The notes: generated from the letters alone by a model not told the origin. 5,808 nt of DNA from an uncultured Bacteroidota bacterium (GCA_937900725.1 CALCFP010000546.1:1-5808); one strand, 5' to 3'. Shown: positions 1-5,808, counted from the stretch's first letter. Numbers and translations: made by a program.

Positions 1-1
1 C

Positions 2-751
2 CGCGGAAGCGCGAGTTGTCTTTTGCCATACCGTATCCACATTGCGGGCACTTGGATTGACCAGCCGAACCTTTCGAAAATCAGTCCGGGATGGGCAATC
101 ACCATATCGCTCGAACCGATAATTGAATACAACGAACGAAGCGGAATGTCGACATCGACACGCAATGCGGCAAAACACTTGTGGCCTTATCAGTTGCCGC
201 TTGAAAAGCCCGAAAGGCTTGCCGAAATGCTGTTCAGATACGAAAACGAGCCTGGACGCACTATCATTTCCGGCGCACAGGATGCCATAGGCATTTGCGT
301 TCCCGGGCTTGTCCGCCATTACTATAATGGTGTTTATTGGCCCGAAAAGATTGAGCGCGTGAATGACGAAAGCATTCTGTCGTGGCTCGAGGAGCATCTA
401 TATTTAGTGACACTGTGGCCACGTCCGGATGGCACCGACCTACTTTGCAACACTAACATCAATGAACAAAACATTGTGGCATTGACAACGGCAGCCGAGA
501 AATGCTGGAACGCCATAATGGACAAAGACCTTAAAGAATTTGGCAAAGCAGTGACCGAGTCGTTTGACGCTCAAGTGAGGATGTTCCCGAATATGGTGAA
601 CAAGAAGATAATCGATGTGATAGACCAATACAAGCCAAATGTGCTTGGATGGAAACTGGCTGGCGCCGGCGGTGGCGGATACTTGGCGCTGGTGTCTGAA
701 AAACCGGTTGAGAATGCGATGAAACTGAAGATTCGCAGATGGATTGAATAA
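2..751 (+). CDS. GHMP kinase domain, C-terminal part of a probable cytidylyltransferase/GHMP sugar kinase (5' truncated)
   Basis: The frame is open to the left edge with no stop, so the gene begins outside the window; the TTG at 23 is an internal Leu (reads ...SCLLPYRIH), not a start. Visible GHMP-kinase marks are a motif-1-like LPYRIHIAGTWIDQP (23-64), a motif-2-like GMSTSTRNAA (143-172) matching the Ser-rich ATP-phosphate loop, an SGAQDAIG segment (269-292), and the C-terminal GAGGGG motif (662-679). From memory, Bacteroidales carry proteins of roughly 400-450 residues with an N-terminal cytidylyltransferase-like domain and this GHMP half, annotated as adenylyl/cytidylyltransferase family proteins, analogous in layout to bifunctional sugar kinase/nucleotidyltransferases. 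The likely role is cytoplasmic phosphorylation, and perhaps nucleotide activation, of a sugar; the substrate is unknown. The gene ends at TAA 749-751 and converges on the barrel gene. A stand-alone GHMP kinase cannot be excluded, because the N-terminus is not visible. Confidence 0.8.
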   Translation, partial: RGSASCLLPYRIHIAGTWIDQPNLSKISPGWAITISLEPIIEYNERSGMSTSTRNAAKHLWPYQLPLEKPERLAEMLFRYENEPGRTIISGAQDAIGICVPGLVRHYYNGVYWPEKIERVNDESILSWLEEHLYLVTLWPRPDGTDLLCNTNINEQNIVALTTAAEKCWNAIMDKDLKEFGKAVTESFDAQVRMFPNMVNKKIIDVIDQYKPNVLGWKLAGAGGGGYLALVSEKPVENAMKLKIRRWIE

Positions 752-775
752 CCGCTGTACCTAAAAATATTATAA

Positions 776-805
776 GGGGATTTCCATAAAACAATAGAAA
801 TCCCC
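776..805. terminator. Hairpin terminator shared by two convergent genes
   Basis: A perfect 9-bp stem, GGGGATTTC (776-784) with GAAATCCCC (797-805), encloses a 12-nt A-rich loop. It lies 24 bp after the GHMP stop and 7 bp after the barrel stop. Read on the minus strand, the stem is followed by a T-rich stretch (TTATAATATTTTT), so it best serves the barrel gene. On the plus strand the following sequence is A/T-rich but has no clean T run, so bidirectional use is likely but weaker in that direction. Confidence 0.75.
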
Positions 806-812
806 CTAAATA

Positions 813-1472
813 TTAGAATTTGTACATAAAGCCGACAGTGATAAGACCTGTGGTTGCAATGTTTCCGGCATTACCTGAAAAGCCGAAACTGTTTTCAACT
901 GTCTTGTTGTCGGAATTGTCGGCATCCTTTGTAATCTCAGATGAAGCCACGAATCCGAAGAAATTCAGTTGCGCCTCGAGTTCAATATGCTCGTTCAAGT
1001 CGTAAGAGATTAACGGGTAAGCGGCCAACGACAAGTAAGTGATCTTGTCGCCATCAATTTTTTCCTTGCCGTCTTTTTCAGTAGGTATATCCTGACCAAA
1101 AGAGGCTGAGGCCTCAACCTTAAGGTTGAATTTGCCGAAAGACGCGAATGAATATTGGGCATAAGGCGAAATTGCATACGAGAATGTCTTGCTCCACACA
1201 TCCTTATCATTGGCCTTGTCGGCATACGTCTTTTCCGAGCCGAGCGAAATCATACCGCCAACCTCAAGTTTCTCACTCAATTCATACCCTACCACTGGCG
1301 ACAGCACAAAAGATCTCTCGACAGATTTTGTCTCTATGTTCTTGCCCAATACTTCATAAGTCTGTTTTTTGCTGTCAGACGAAAAGCCAACCCTGCCACC
1401 AAGCAGGAACTGTGCATTTGCCGACATTGAAAAGAAGGCCATAACAGCCATCGACACGAATAATTTTTTCAT
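813..1472 (-). CDS. Small outer-membrane beta-barrel protein with signal peptide
   Basis: The gene encodes 219 residues. The N-terminus MKKLFVSMAVMAFFSMSANA followed by Q21 is a classic Sec signal peptide with signal peptidase I site ANA|Q. The mature part is made of alternating polar/hydrophobic segments typical of transmembrane beta-strands (for example around LLGGRVGFSS, KLEVGGMISLGS, FNLKVEASASFG and HIELEAQLNFFGF), separated by charged Lys/Asp-rich loops. It ends in GFMYKF with the terminal Phe expected for BAM-dependent barrel insertion. Its size suits an 8- to 10-strand barrel of the OmpA-like/outer membrane beta-barrel superfamily, which is common in Bacteroidota. Without an OmpA peptidoglycan domain or a recognisable partner, its function is unknown: narrow porin, adhesin or structural protein are all possible. 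The start is supported by the signal peptide. A promoter-like element and an inverted repeat lie just upstream, suggesting regulated monocistronic expression. Confidence 0.8.
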   Translation of the reverse strand: MKKLFVSMAVMAFFSMSANAQFLLGGRVGFSSDSKKQTYEVLGKNIETKSVERSFVLSPVVGYELSEKLEVGGMISLGSEKTYADKANDKDVWSKTFSYAISPYAQYSFASFGKFNLKVEASASFGQDIPTEKDGKEKIDGDKITYLSLAAYPLISYDLNEHIELEAQLNFFGFVASSEITKDADNSDNKTVENSFGFSGNAGNIATTGLITVGFMYKF

Positions 1473-1501
1473 ACTATATCTTTTTAATTAAACATCAGGC
1501 A

Positions 1502-1535
1502 CAAAAATATCAAAAAAACACATTTCGATGCCAAA
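1502..1535 (-). promoter_or_regulatory. Probable promoter of the outer-membrane barrel gene
   Basis: On the minus strand, TATTTTTG (1509 to 1502) fits the Bacteroidota -7 box TAnnTTTG, and TTTG (1535 to 1532) fits the -33 box, with 22 nt between them, slightly longer than the usual 19-21. Transcription would begin near 1495-1498, giving a short leader of about 25 nt with an A-rich run before the ATG at 1472. The prediction is by motif only. Confidence 0.5.
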
Positions 1536-1539
1536 TGTG
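1519..1539. repeat. Perfect 7-bp inverted repeat with 7-nt spacer, operator candidate
   Basis: The arms CACATTT (1519-1525) and AAATGTG (1533-1539) are exact reverse complements around a 7-nt spacer. The repeat lies between the putative -7 and -33 boxes of the barrel gene and covers the -33 box. A second, overlapping repeat is TGCCA (1529-1533) with TGGCA (1538-1542). Neither is followed by a T run or lies within a predicted transcript, so a protein-binding site is more plausible than an RNA hairpin. No regulator can be named. Confidence 0.4.
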
Positions 1540-1548
1540 GCAAAGCCC

Positions 1549-1578
1549 TTGGGTTGTGACCGATATTGACTAACTTTG
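1549..1578 (+). promoter_or_regulatory. Probable promoter of the ABC-F gene
   Basis: TAACTTTG (1571-1578) is an exact match to the Bacteroidota -7 box TAnnTTTG. A weak -33 element, TTGG (1549-1552), lies 18 nt upstream. Initiation would fall around 1582-1586, leaving a leader of only about 12-16 nt before the ATG at 1598. It is back to back with the barrel gene promoter. Confidence 0.5.
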
Positions 1579-1597
1579 CAGCTCAAAATTTCAGAAG

Positions 1598-3229
1598 ATG
1601 ATTACAGTATCCAACTTGTGCGTTCAATTCGGGAAACGCGTTCTTTTTCAAGATGTAAACCTAAAATTCACTCCCGGCAACTGCTACGGAATAATAGGCG
1701 CCAACGGTGCAGGAAAGTCGACATTCCTGAAAACCCTATACGGCGCGGTAGATGCAACCAAAGGTACTATCAGCATCGCTCCAGGCGAGCGTCTGTCAGT
1801 GCTTAAGCAAAACCACTTTGAGTTTGACGACTGCACAGTCTTGAACACCGTGCTTATGGGCCACGCCGAACTCTGGCAGATAATGAACGAGAAGGATGCA
1901 CTCTACGCAAAGCCCGACTTCAGCGAGGAAGACGGCATAAAGGCATCGGAACTTGAGGAAAAATTTGCCGAGATGGACGGCTGGAACGCCGAAAGCGATG
2001 CGGCCACATTGCTTAGCGGCTTAGGCATAAAGGAAGACCTGCACCAAAAATACATGCGCGAGCTGAGTGGCAAGGAAAAGGTGAAAGTGTTGCTTGCGCA
2101 AGCATTGTTCGGCAAGCCCGACAACCTGCTACTCGATGAGCCGACCAACGACCTTGACCTTGACACCGTAACCTGGCTCGAAAACTATCTTTCGGAATTC
2201 GAGAACACAGTGCTCGTGGTTTCCCACGACCGTCACTTTCTTGACGCAATCTGCACTCACACAGTCGACATCGACTACAACCGCATACAACTGTTTGCAG
2301 GCAACTACAGCTTCTGGTACGAATCGAGTCAACTTGCACTGCGTCAGCAACAAATGCAGAACAAGAAGGCCGAAGAGAAGAAAAAGGAACTTGAGGAATT
2401 CATCCGTCGATTCAGCGCCAACGTGGCAAAGAGCAAGCAGACGACAAGCCGCAAGAAGATGCTTGAAAAACTCAACATTGAGGAAATCAAGCCATCGAAC
2501 CGTAAATATCCTGGCATCATCTTCACTCCTGCCCGCGAATGTGGCGACCGCATTCTTGATGTCAAAGACTTATCCAAGACTGTTGACGGCGTAAAATTGT
2601 TCAGCAACCTGAACTTTTCGGTAGGCAAGGAAGACAAAATCGTGTTCCTGTCACGAAACCCACGCGCGATGACTGCACTGTTCGAGATACTGAAAGATGT
2701 CAACAAAATTAGCATAAACCGCTCAAAAAATGTCAACCCTATCAGGAAAGTCATCTCAACTTTCAACTCTTATCTTCCATTGGACAACGAGAAATTCTTC
2801 AAGGACGACATAACGCTTATGGACTGGCTCGCACAATTCTCTGAAGACACAAGCGACCTGTTCCTGCGCGGATATTTGGGAAAGATGCTATTCTCGGGCG
2901 AGGAAATCTACAAGAAGGCCAACGTGCTTTCAGGTGGCGAGCGCGTACGTTGTATGATTGCGCGAATGATGATACGCAATGCCAATGTGCTCATTCTAGA
3001 CACTCCTACCAACCACCTCGACCTTGAATCAATTCAGGCATTCAACAACACGCTGGTGAAATTCAAGGGCAACGTGCTGATGTCGTCGCATGACCACGAG
3101 TTCATTCAAACCGTGAGCAACCGCATCATTGAGATAGGTCCTAACGGAATGATAGACAAATTGATGGAGTACGACGACTATATCAGCGACGAGCGTCTGA
3201 CCGAACAACGGAACAAACTGTACGAATAG
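1598..3229 (+). CDS. ABC-F family ATPase, YbiT-like, with a degenerate second ATP site
   Basis: A 543-residue cytoplasmic protein with two ABC domains and no membrane segment, the ABC-F layout; members act on the ribosome as translation factors or, in some subgroups, as antibiotic-protection proteins. NBD1 has Walker A GANGAGKST (34-42), Q-loop Gln71, signature LSGKE (156-160), Walker B LLLDEPTND with Glu181, and switch His210. A charged linker of about residues 240-300, rich in Lys/Glu/Arg, corresponds to the P-site tRNA-interacting motif. NBD2 keeps signature LSGGE (444-448) and switch His498 but has SRNPRAMT (352-359) where Walker A should be and LDTPTNHLD, with Thr469 replacing the catalytic Glu. 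The length is close to E. coli YbiT (about 530). The start ATG gives the standard MITVSNL opening, with no strong Shine-Dalgarno site. It is probably monocistronic, with its own promoter and terminator. A housekeeping translation role is more likely than resistance, judged by resemblance to YbiT-type proteins I remember from Bacteroidales. Confidence 0.92.
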   Translation: MITVSNLCVQFGKRVLFQDVNLKFTPGNCYGIIGANGAGKSTFLKTLYGAVDATKGTISIAPGERLSVLKQNHFEFDDCTVLNTVLMGHAELWQIMNEKDALYAKPDFSEEDGIKASELEEKFAEMDGWNAESDAATLLSGLGIKEDLHQKYMRELSGKEKVKVLLAQALFGKPDNLLLDEPTNDLDLDTVTWLENYLSEFENTVLVVSHDRHFLDAICTHTVDIDYNRIQLFAGNYSFWYESSQLALRQQQMQNKKAEEKKKELEEFIRRFSANVAKSKQTTSRKKMLEKLNIEEIKPSNRKYPGIIFTPARECGDRILDVKDLSKTVDGVKLFSNLNFSVGKEDKIVFLSRNPRAMTALFEILKDVNKISINRSKNVNPIRKVISTFNSYLPLDNEKFFKDDITLMDWLAQFSEDTSDLFLRGYLGKMLFSGEEIYKKANVLSGGERVRCMIARMMIRNANVLILDTPTNHLDLESIQAFNNTLVKFKGNVLMSSHDHEFIQTVSNRIIEIGPNGMIDKLMEYDDYISDERLTEQRNKLYE

Positions 3230-3251
3230 AACAGAAGGCCAAATATGCAAA

Positions 3252-3289
3252 AACGCCGCAAGAGAAAACCTTGCGGCGTTATTTTTTTT
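3252..3289 (+). terminator. Strong intrinsic terminator of the ABC-F gene
   Basis: A perfect 11-bp GC-rich stem, AACGCCGCAAG (3252-3262) with CTTGCGGCGTT (3270-3280), has a 7-nt loop and is followed by a run of eight T (3282-3289). It begins 22 bp after the ABC-F stop codon, the textbook rho-independent form. Confidence 0.93.
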
Positions 3290-3328
3290 GGCAATGCCCC
3301 CCACACCGAAATCGACTTCAATTTGCAC

Positions 3329-3360
3329 AAAAAAAAGCCAGTACCCTAAGGTACTGACTT
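3329..3360 (-). terminator. Intrinsic terminator for xylB transcript
   Basis: On the minus strand, a stem of CAGTACC (3356 to 3350) with GGTACTG (3345 to 3339) around a 4-nt loop extends by three more pairs (AAG/CTT) past one mismatch. It is followed by eight T (A run 3336 to 3329 on the plus strand). On the plus strand no T run follows, so the direction is clear. It lies about 130 bp beyond the xylB stop, implying a long 3' untranslated region. Confidence 0.85.
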
Positions 3361-3387
3361 CAAACAAAAAAACTAAAACAACTATAC

Positions 3388-3441
3388 GAGAACTAAATTC
3401 TCATATTTATCTTCAATGAAAGACGGCATTTAGGCCGTCTT
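3388..3441 (-). other. Two further hairpins in the xylB 3' region
   Basis: On the minus strand, after the xylB stop, comes AAGACGGC (3441 to 3434) paired with GCCGTCTT (3427 to 3420): 8 bp with a 6-nt loop, followed by a short TTTC, so a weak terminator at best. Next is GAGAA (3402 to 3398) with TTCTC (3392 to 3388), a 5-bp stem with a 5-nt loop. With the strong terminator at 3329-3360 they form a three-hairpin array. They may slow 3'-end decay, act as a staggered terminator, or belong to a 3'-derived small RNA; the sequence alone does not decide. Confidence 0.5.
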
Positions 3442-3492
3442 CCAATTAATTTCACATTTGCAAAGAACAGCAAATTCTTTTAAATCGAAAAT

Positions 3493-4983
3493 TTATTTCG
3501 ACATTGACTTTTCAAGTCTGTATTTCCATTTTGCATAAGCATCGGCGTATTCCTGACGTGCTGACTGATTCGGTTCGATGACAGCCAGTTTGTCAAGAGT
3601 GGCGAAAGCCTCTGTATTGTTCTTGTAGATGCCTGCGCCCATACCTGCACCCTTTGCTGCACCAACAGAGCCGTCAGTGTCGTAAAGTTCAATAGTTGCG
3701 CCTGTCACACCTGCCAAGGTATCGCGGAAGATTGGGCTCAGGAACATATTTGCGTGTCTTGCGTGAATCTTGTTCACCTTCATTCCCATTTGTTCCATAA
3801 TATCGATGCCATACTTGAACGAGAACACGATGCCTTCCTGGGCGGCACGTACAATATGATGCTTAGAGTGAACATTGAAGTTCAAGCCGCGGATTGAGCA
3901 GTTGATTTCACGGTTGCCAAGCATACGTTCTGCGCCGTTTCCGAAAGGAAGAACGCTCAAGCCTGCAGAACCAATTGGAGCCTTTGCAGCCAAATCGTTC
4001 ATCTCGTTGTAAGAGATGCCGTCTGGAGCGATGTTGCGCTTCACCCAAGAGTTCAGGATGCCTGTACCGTTAACGCAAAGCAATACACCGATGCGTGTCT
4101 GGTCAGAAGTATGGTTGACGTGTGCAAATGAATTGACACGCGATTGTGGGTCGTAGTTTGCTGTGCCGTTGACACCGTAAACAACACCTGAAGTACCTGC
4201 GGTGGCAGCAATTTCACCTGGATTGAGGACGTTAAGCGACAATGCGTTATTTGGCTGGTCGCCACCACGGTATGTAACTGGTGTGCCTTCCTTCAAGCCA
4301 AGTTCAGAAGCGGCTTTGCTTGAAAGTTTGCCTTGCTCGCTGAATGTAGGCTTAATTTCTGGAATGAATGCGCTGTCGATTCCATAGTAGTCCAAAAGGA
4401 ATGAAGCCAACTTGTTTTCCTTGAAATCCCACATCATGCCTTCAGACAAGCCTGAAACAGTTGTGCTGATTTCGTCAGTCATCTTCATAGCGATGTAGTC
4501 GCCTGGAAGCATTATCTTATATATCTTCTCGTAAAGTGCTGGTTCATTCTCCTTTACCCAAGCCAATTTAGATGCGGTAAAGTTACCTGGCGAGTTCAGC
4601 AGATGGCTGAGGCACTGTTCTGAGCCAAGAGCCTTGAATGCCTTCTCGCCGTAAGGAACTGCACGCGAATCGCACCAAATGATTGAAGGACGAAGAACAT
4701 TCTTGTGCTTGTCAACACAAACCAAGCCGTGCATCTGATAAGAGATACCAATAGCCTTGACTTCGGCAGGATTGGCACCGCTTTCCTTCATTATTGACTG
4801 AACTGACAATTTAAGGTTTTCCCACCAACTCTCTGGGTCTTGTTCAGCCCAACCAGGATTGACGGCTATAATTTTTGCTTCGGTTTTTGGGAAGAAGGTT
4901 GTAGCAACGCATTTGCCTGTTTCAACATTTACAAGGCTTGCCTTCACTGATGAACTTCCTACATCTACTCCTAACGTGTACAT
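3493..4983 (-). CDS. xylB: Xylulokinase (FGGY family carbohydrate kinase)
   Basis: A cytoplasmic enzyme of 496 residues that phosphorylates D-xylulose with ATP to xylulose 5-phosphate, feeding the pentose phosphate pathway. The FGGY N-domain opens with GVDVGSSSVK (5-14), where Asp7 is the usual phosphate/metal residue. QMHG (83-86) matches the substrate-contacting Met-His pair of xylulokinases, and IIWCDSRA (101-108) is the conserved WxDxR segment. GGDQPNNALS (240-249) carries the probable catalytic base Asp242. The C-domain has the adenosine-side motif TAGTSGVVYG (261-270). The second FGGY signature is atypical (HARHANMFLSP, 407-417, where many relatives have a Gly-rich GGGA-type motif), and ends in YDTDGSVGAAKGAGMGAG. 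Its length is normal for the family. No xylA or transporter is adjacent, unlike many xylose operons. A-rich sequence before the ATG is typical of the phylum. A ribulokinase or another FGGY sugar specificity is the main alternative. Confidence 0.9.
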   Translation of the reverse strand: MYTLGVDVGSSSVKASLVNVETGKCVATTFFPKTEAKIIAVNPGWAEQDPESWWENLKLSVQSIMKESGANPAEVKAIGISYQMHGLVCVDKHKNVLRPSIIWCDSRAVPYGEKAFKALGSEQCLSHLLNSPGNFTASKLAWVKENEPALYEKIYKIMLPGDYIAMKMTDEISTTVSGLSEGMMWDFKENKLASFLLDYYGIDSAFIPEIKPTFSEQGKLSSKAASELGLKEGTPVTYRGGDQPNNALSLNVLNPGEIAATAGTSGVVYGVNGTANYDPQSRVNSFAHVNHTSDQTRIGVLLCVNGTGILNSWVKRNIAPDGISYNEMNDLAAKAPIGSAGLSVLPFGNGAERMLGNREINCSIRGLNFNVHSKHHIVRAAQEGIVFSFKYGIDIMEQMGMKVNKIHARHANMFLSPIFRDTLAGVTGATIELYDTDGSVGAAKGAGMGAGIYKNNTEAFATLDKLAVIEPNQSARQEYADAYAKWKYRLEKSMSK

Positions 4984-5212
4984 AGTTATTTATTTTAAAA
5001 TTTTTAAGTCAAAATATGATAAGTCGCTATTACGATTTTCGTCCCAAAAATAGAACTTTTACACTAAAATTAAAACATAGGACATTTTTATTATCTTTTA
5101 TATCTTATTAATATTCAATACTATCATAAAATAATACAAAATTTGCCATTCAAATCATACCGTCGCTGTCCGCAATTTTCGTTACAGCAGATTCATTGAC
5201 GTCAGAATTTTG
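4984..5212. other. AT-rich intergenic region between the hydrolase gene and xylB
   Basis: These 229 bp contain no convincing small gene. They hold the xylB leader and promoter-like element near the left end. At the hydrolase end there is a weak imperfect hairpin (GCTGT 5165-5169 with ACAGC 5184-5188, plus an inner CG/CG) without a T run. No clear terminator for the hydrolase gene is present, so some read-through into xylB is possible. Confidence 0.6.
5045..5075 (-). promoter_or_regulatory. Probable xylB promoter
   Basis: On the minus strand, TATTTTTG (5052 to 5045) matches the TAnnTTTG -7 box. The expected -33 position holds only TTTT (5075 to 5072), 19 nt upstream, a weak match. Transcription would begin near 5038-5041, giving a leader of about 55-58 nt. 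Very AT-rich DNA further upstream (about 5080-5145) could help open the promoter. No regulator site is recognised. Confidence 0.45.
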
Positions 5213-5808
5213 CTATTTGCCGATGACTGAATCAAAGAAATCGAACACATCGGGCAAGACCAATGGCACCATTCCTGGATGGTCGGCCTCAACCTCCTTG
5301 TACGAGACTTTGTAGCCTTGACTCTGCAACCATCCGTAAAGTTTGCGGCTTGCATCCAACGACACGGCCTGCGTGCCTTCGGAGATATATATAGGCTTTT
5401 CTTTCAGCACATTCAACGAATAACCCCTTTCTGTTACAAACGGGCCCGACATTGGCGCAATGGCTTTCCAATAAGTATTGTATTTGGCTCCTATGTACCA
5501 AGTTCCGCCACTGCCCATTGAATGCCCCATAAGGAACATATTTGTGCGATCGACAGGATAGTTCTTGAGTACAATCTCTATCACATTTATCACGTCTTTC
5601 TCGCTCAGGCGCTGTTCCTGGGCGCGTTCAGGCGTAATGGGCGCGCTTATCATTTTCTCGTTTTCGGCATCCTTGCCGAAGCCTGCAGGCAGACGCAGAT
5701 TGGTTCCGTATGCCCCGTGTCCGCCCAACGGCGAAACAAGTATCATATTGTGCTTGTTGGCAAGCCTAACCATAAGCGTATCGTCCTGGTCGAGATACGA
5801 ACTCTCGG
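5213..5808 (-). CDS. Alpha/beta-hydrolase, esterase-like (5' truncated at window edge)
   Basis: The frame stays open through the right edge: codons before the internal ATG at 5773 read ESSYLDQDDTL, a sequence continuous with the hydrolase fold, so the true start lies outside. Counting from that Met, the visible marks are MILVSPLGGHGAYG (10-23) after an early beta-strand, the nucleophile elbow GHSMG with Ser85, GGTWYIGAKY and APMSGPF behind it, and a C-terminal DHPGM with His165 as the probable catalytic His. The acid member is not obvious: the usual Asp loop reads SEGTQAVSLD here. The fold and motifs resemble PHB-depolymerase/feruloyl-esterase-like or prolyl-oligopeptidase-type serine hydrolases that cleave esters. 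Any secretion signal would lie outside the window. Its position next to xylB in the same direction would suit deacylation of plant glycans, but that is a guess. It could instead be a general carboxylesterase or a peptidase. Confidence 0.78.
   Translation of the reverse strand, partial: ESSYLDQDDTLMVRLANKHNMILVSPLGGHGAYGTNLRLPAGFGKDAENEKMISAPITPERAQEQRLSEKDVINVIEIVLKNYPVDRTNMFLMGHSMGSGGTWYIGAKYNTYWKAIAPMSGPFVTERGYSLNVLKEKPIYISEGTQAVSLDASRKLYGWLQSQGYKVSYKEVEADHPGMVPLVLPDVFDFFDSVIGK

Noticed and set aside
23..751. Complete 242-residue protein starting at TTG 23
   Set aside because: The frame is open upstream to the window edge and the Leu-Pro-Tyr-Arg-Ile segment is the middle of the GHMP motif-1 strand, so TTG is internal.
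2013..2339. 108-residue minus-strand open frame, with others at 1903-2166 and 2129-2353
   Set aside because: They are mutually overlapping antisense shadows of the ABC-F gene, with Cys/Arg-rich unnatural composition.
2344..2766. 140-residue minus-strand open frame
   Set aside because: It lies fully inside the ABC-F gene on the opposite strand; its Ser/Phe-rich composition is the antisense image of Lys/Glu codons, and no family is recognisable.
3029..3367. 112-residue minus-strand open frame reaching into the convergent gap
   Set aside because: Most of it is antisense to ABC-F, and it runs through both intrinsic terminators; no domain is recognisable.
4859..5053. Plus-strand open frame of 64 residues over the xylB start and leader
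   Set aside because: It is mainly antisense to xylB codons and has no plausible ribosome site or family resemblance.
5080..5150. Very AT-rich tract considered as a sign of transferred DNA or an origin
   Set aside because: It is short and intergenic, with no iterons, DnaA-box cluster or flanking repeats; ordinary promoter-upstream AT richness for this phylum explains it.
5197..5204. Perfect palindrome TGACGTCA next to the hydrolase stop
   Set aside because: It is only 8 bp, lies downstream of a gene rather than at a promoter, and has no loop or T run to act as a terminator; expected by chance at this length.
5213..5773. Complete hydrolase starting at ATG 5773
   Set aside because: Upstream codons in frame (ESSYLDQDDTL) continue the fold and no stop occurs before the window edge; a start here would remove the first strands of the alpha/beta-hydrolase.

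Overview
The window looks like ordinary chromosome from a member of the Bacteroidota, most likely a Bacteroidales/Prevotella-type gut or rumen bacterium. The grounds are moderate-to-low GC with AT-rich intergenic gaps, TAnnTTTG-type -7 promoter boxes, start codons preceded by A/T-rich leaders rather than strong Shine-Dalgarno sites, and proteins that resemble, as I remember them, the Bacteroidales versions of their families. I cannot name a species. No RNA gene, mobile element, CRISPR array or phage-like segment is visible.

Layout, left to right: (1) the 3' part of a plus-strand gene for a GHMP-type sugar kinase domain, entering from the left edge and ending at 751. In related Bacteroidales proteins this domain follows a cytidylyltransferase-like domain, which would lie outside the window. 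(2) A hairpin terminator shared with the convergent minus-strand gene at 813-1472, a small secreted outer-membrane beta-barrel protein. (3) A 125-bp divergent intergenic region with one promoter-like element facing each way and a 7+7 inverted repeat inside the barrel gene's promoter. (4) A complete plus-strand ABC-F ATPase of the YbiT-like type (1598-3229), followed by a strong intrinsic terminator. (5) A 263-bp convergent intergenic region rich in hairpins, with a second good terminator facing the other way. (6) A complete minus-strand xylulokinase gene, xylB (3493-4983). (7) A 229-bp AT-rich gap with the probable xylB promoter. (8) A minus-strand alpha/beta-hydrolase (esterase-like) gene that runs off the right edge.

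The genes do not form one evident operon. ABC-F and the barrel protein are divergent, and xylB and the hydrolase point the same way but are separated by a gap holding a promoter-like element. XylB phosphorylates xylulose to feed the pentose phosphate pathway. A role of the hydrolase in deacylating xylan-type glycans would fit beside it but is only a guess from position.

I see no convincing new biological system. The points most worth a second look are the coherently one-sided loss of the second ATP site in the ABC-F protein, the operator-like inverted repeat in the barrel promoter, the missing acid residue in the hydrolase triad, the multi-hairpin 3' region of xylB, and the altered ATP-binding glycine motif in XylB.
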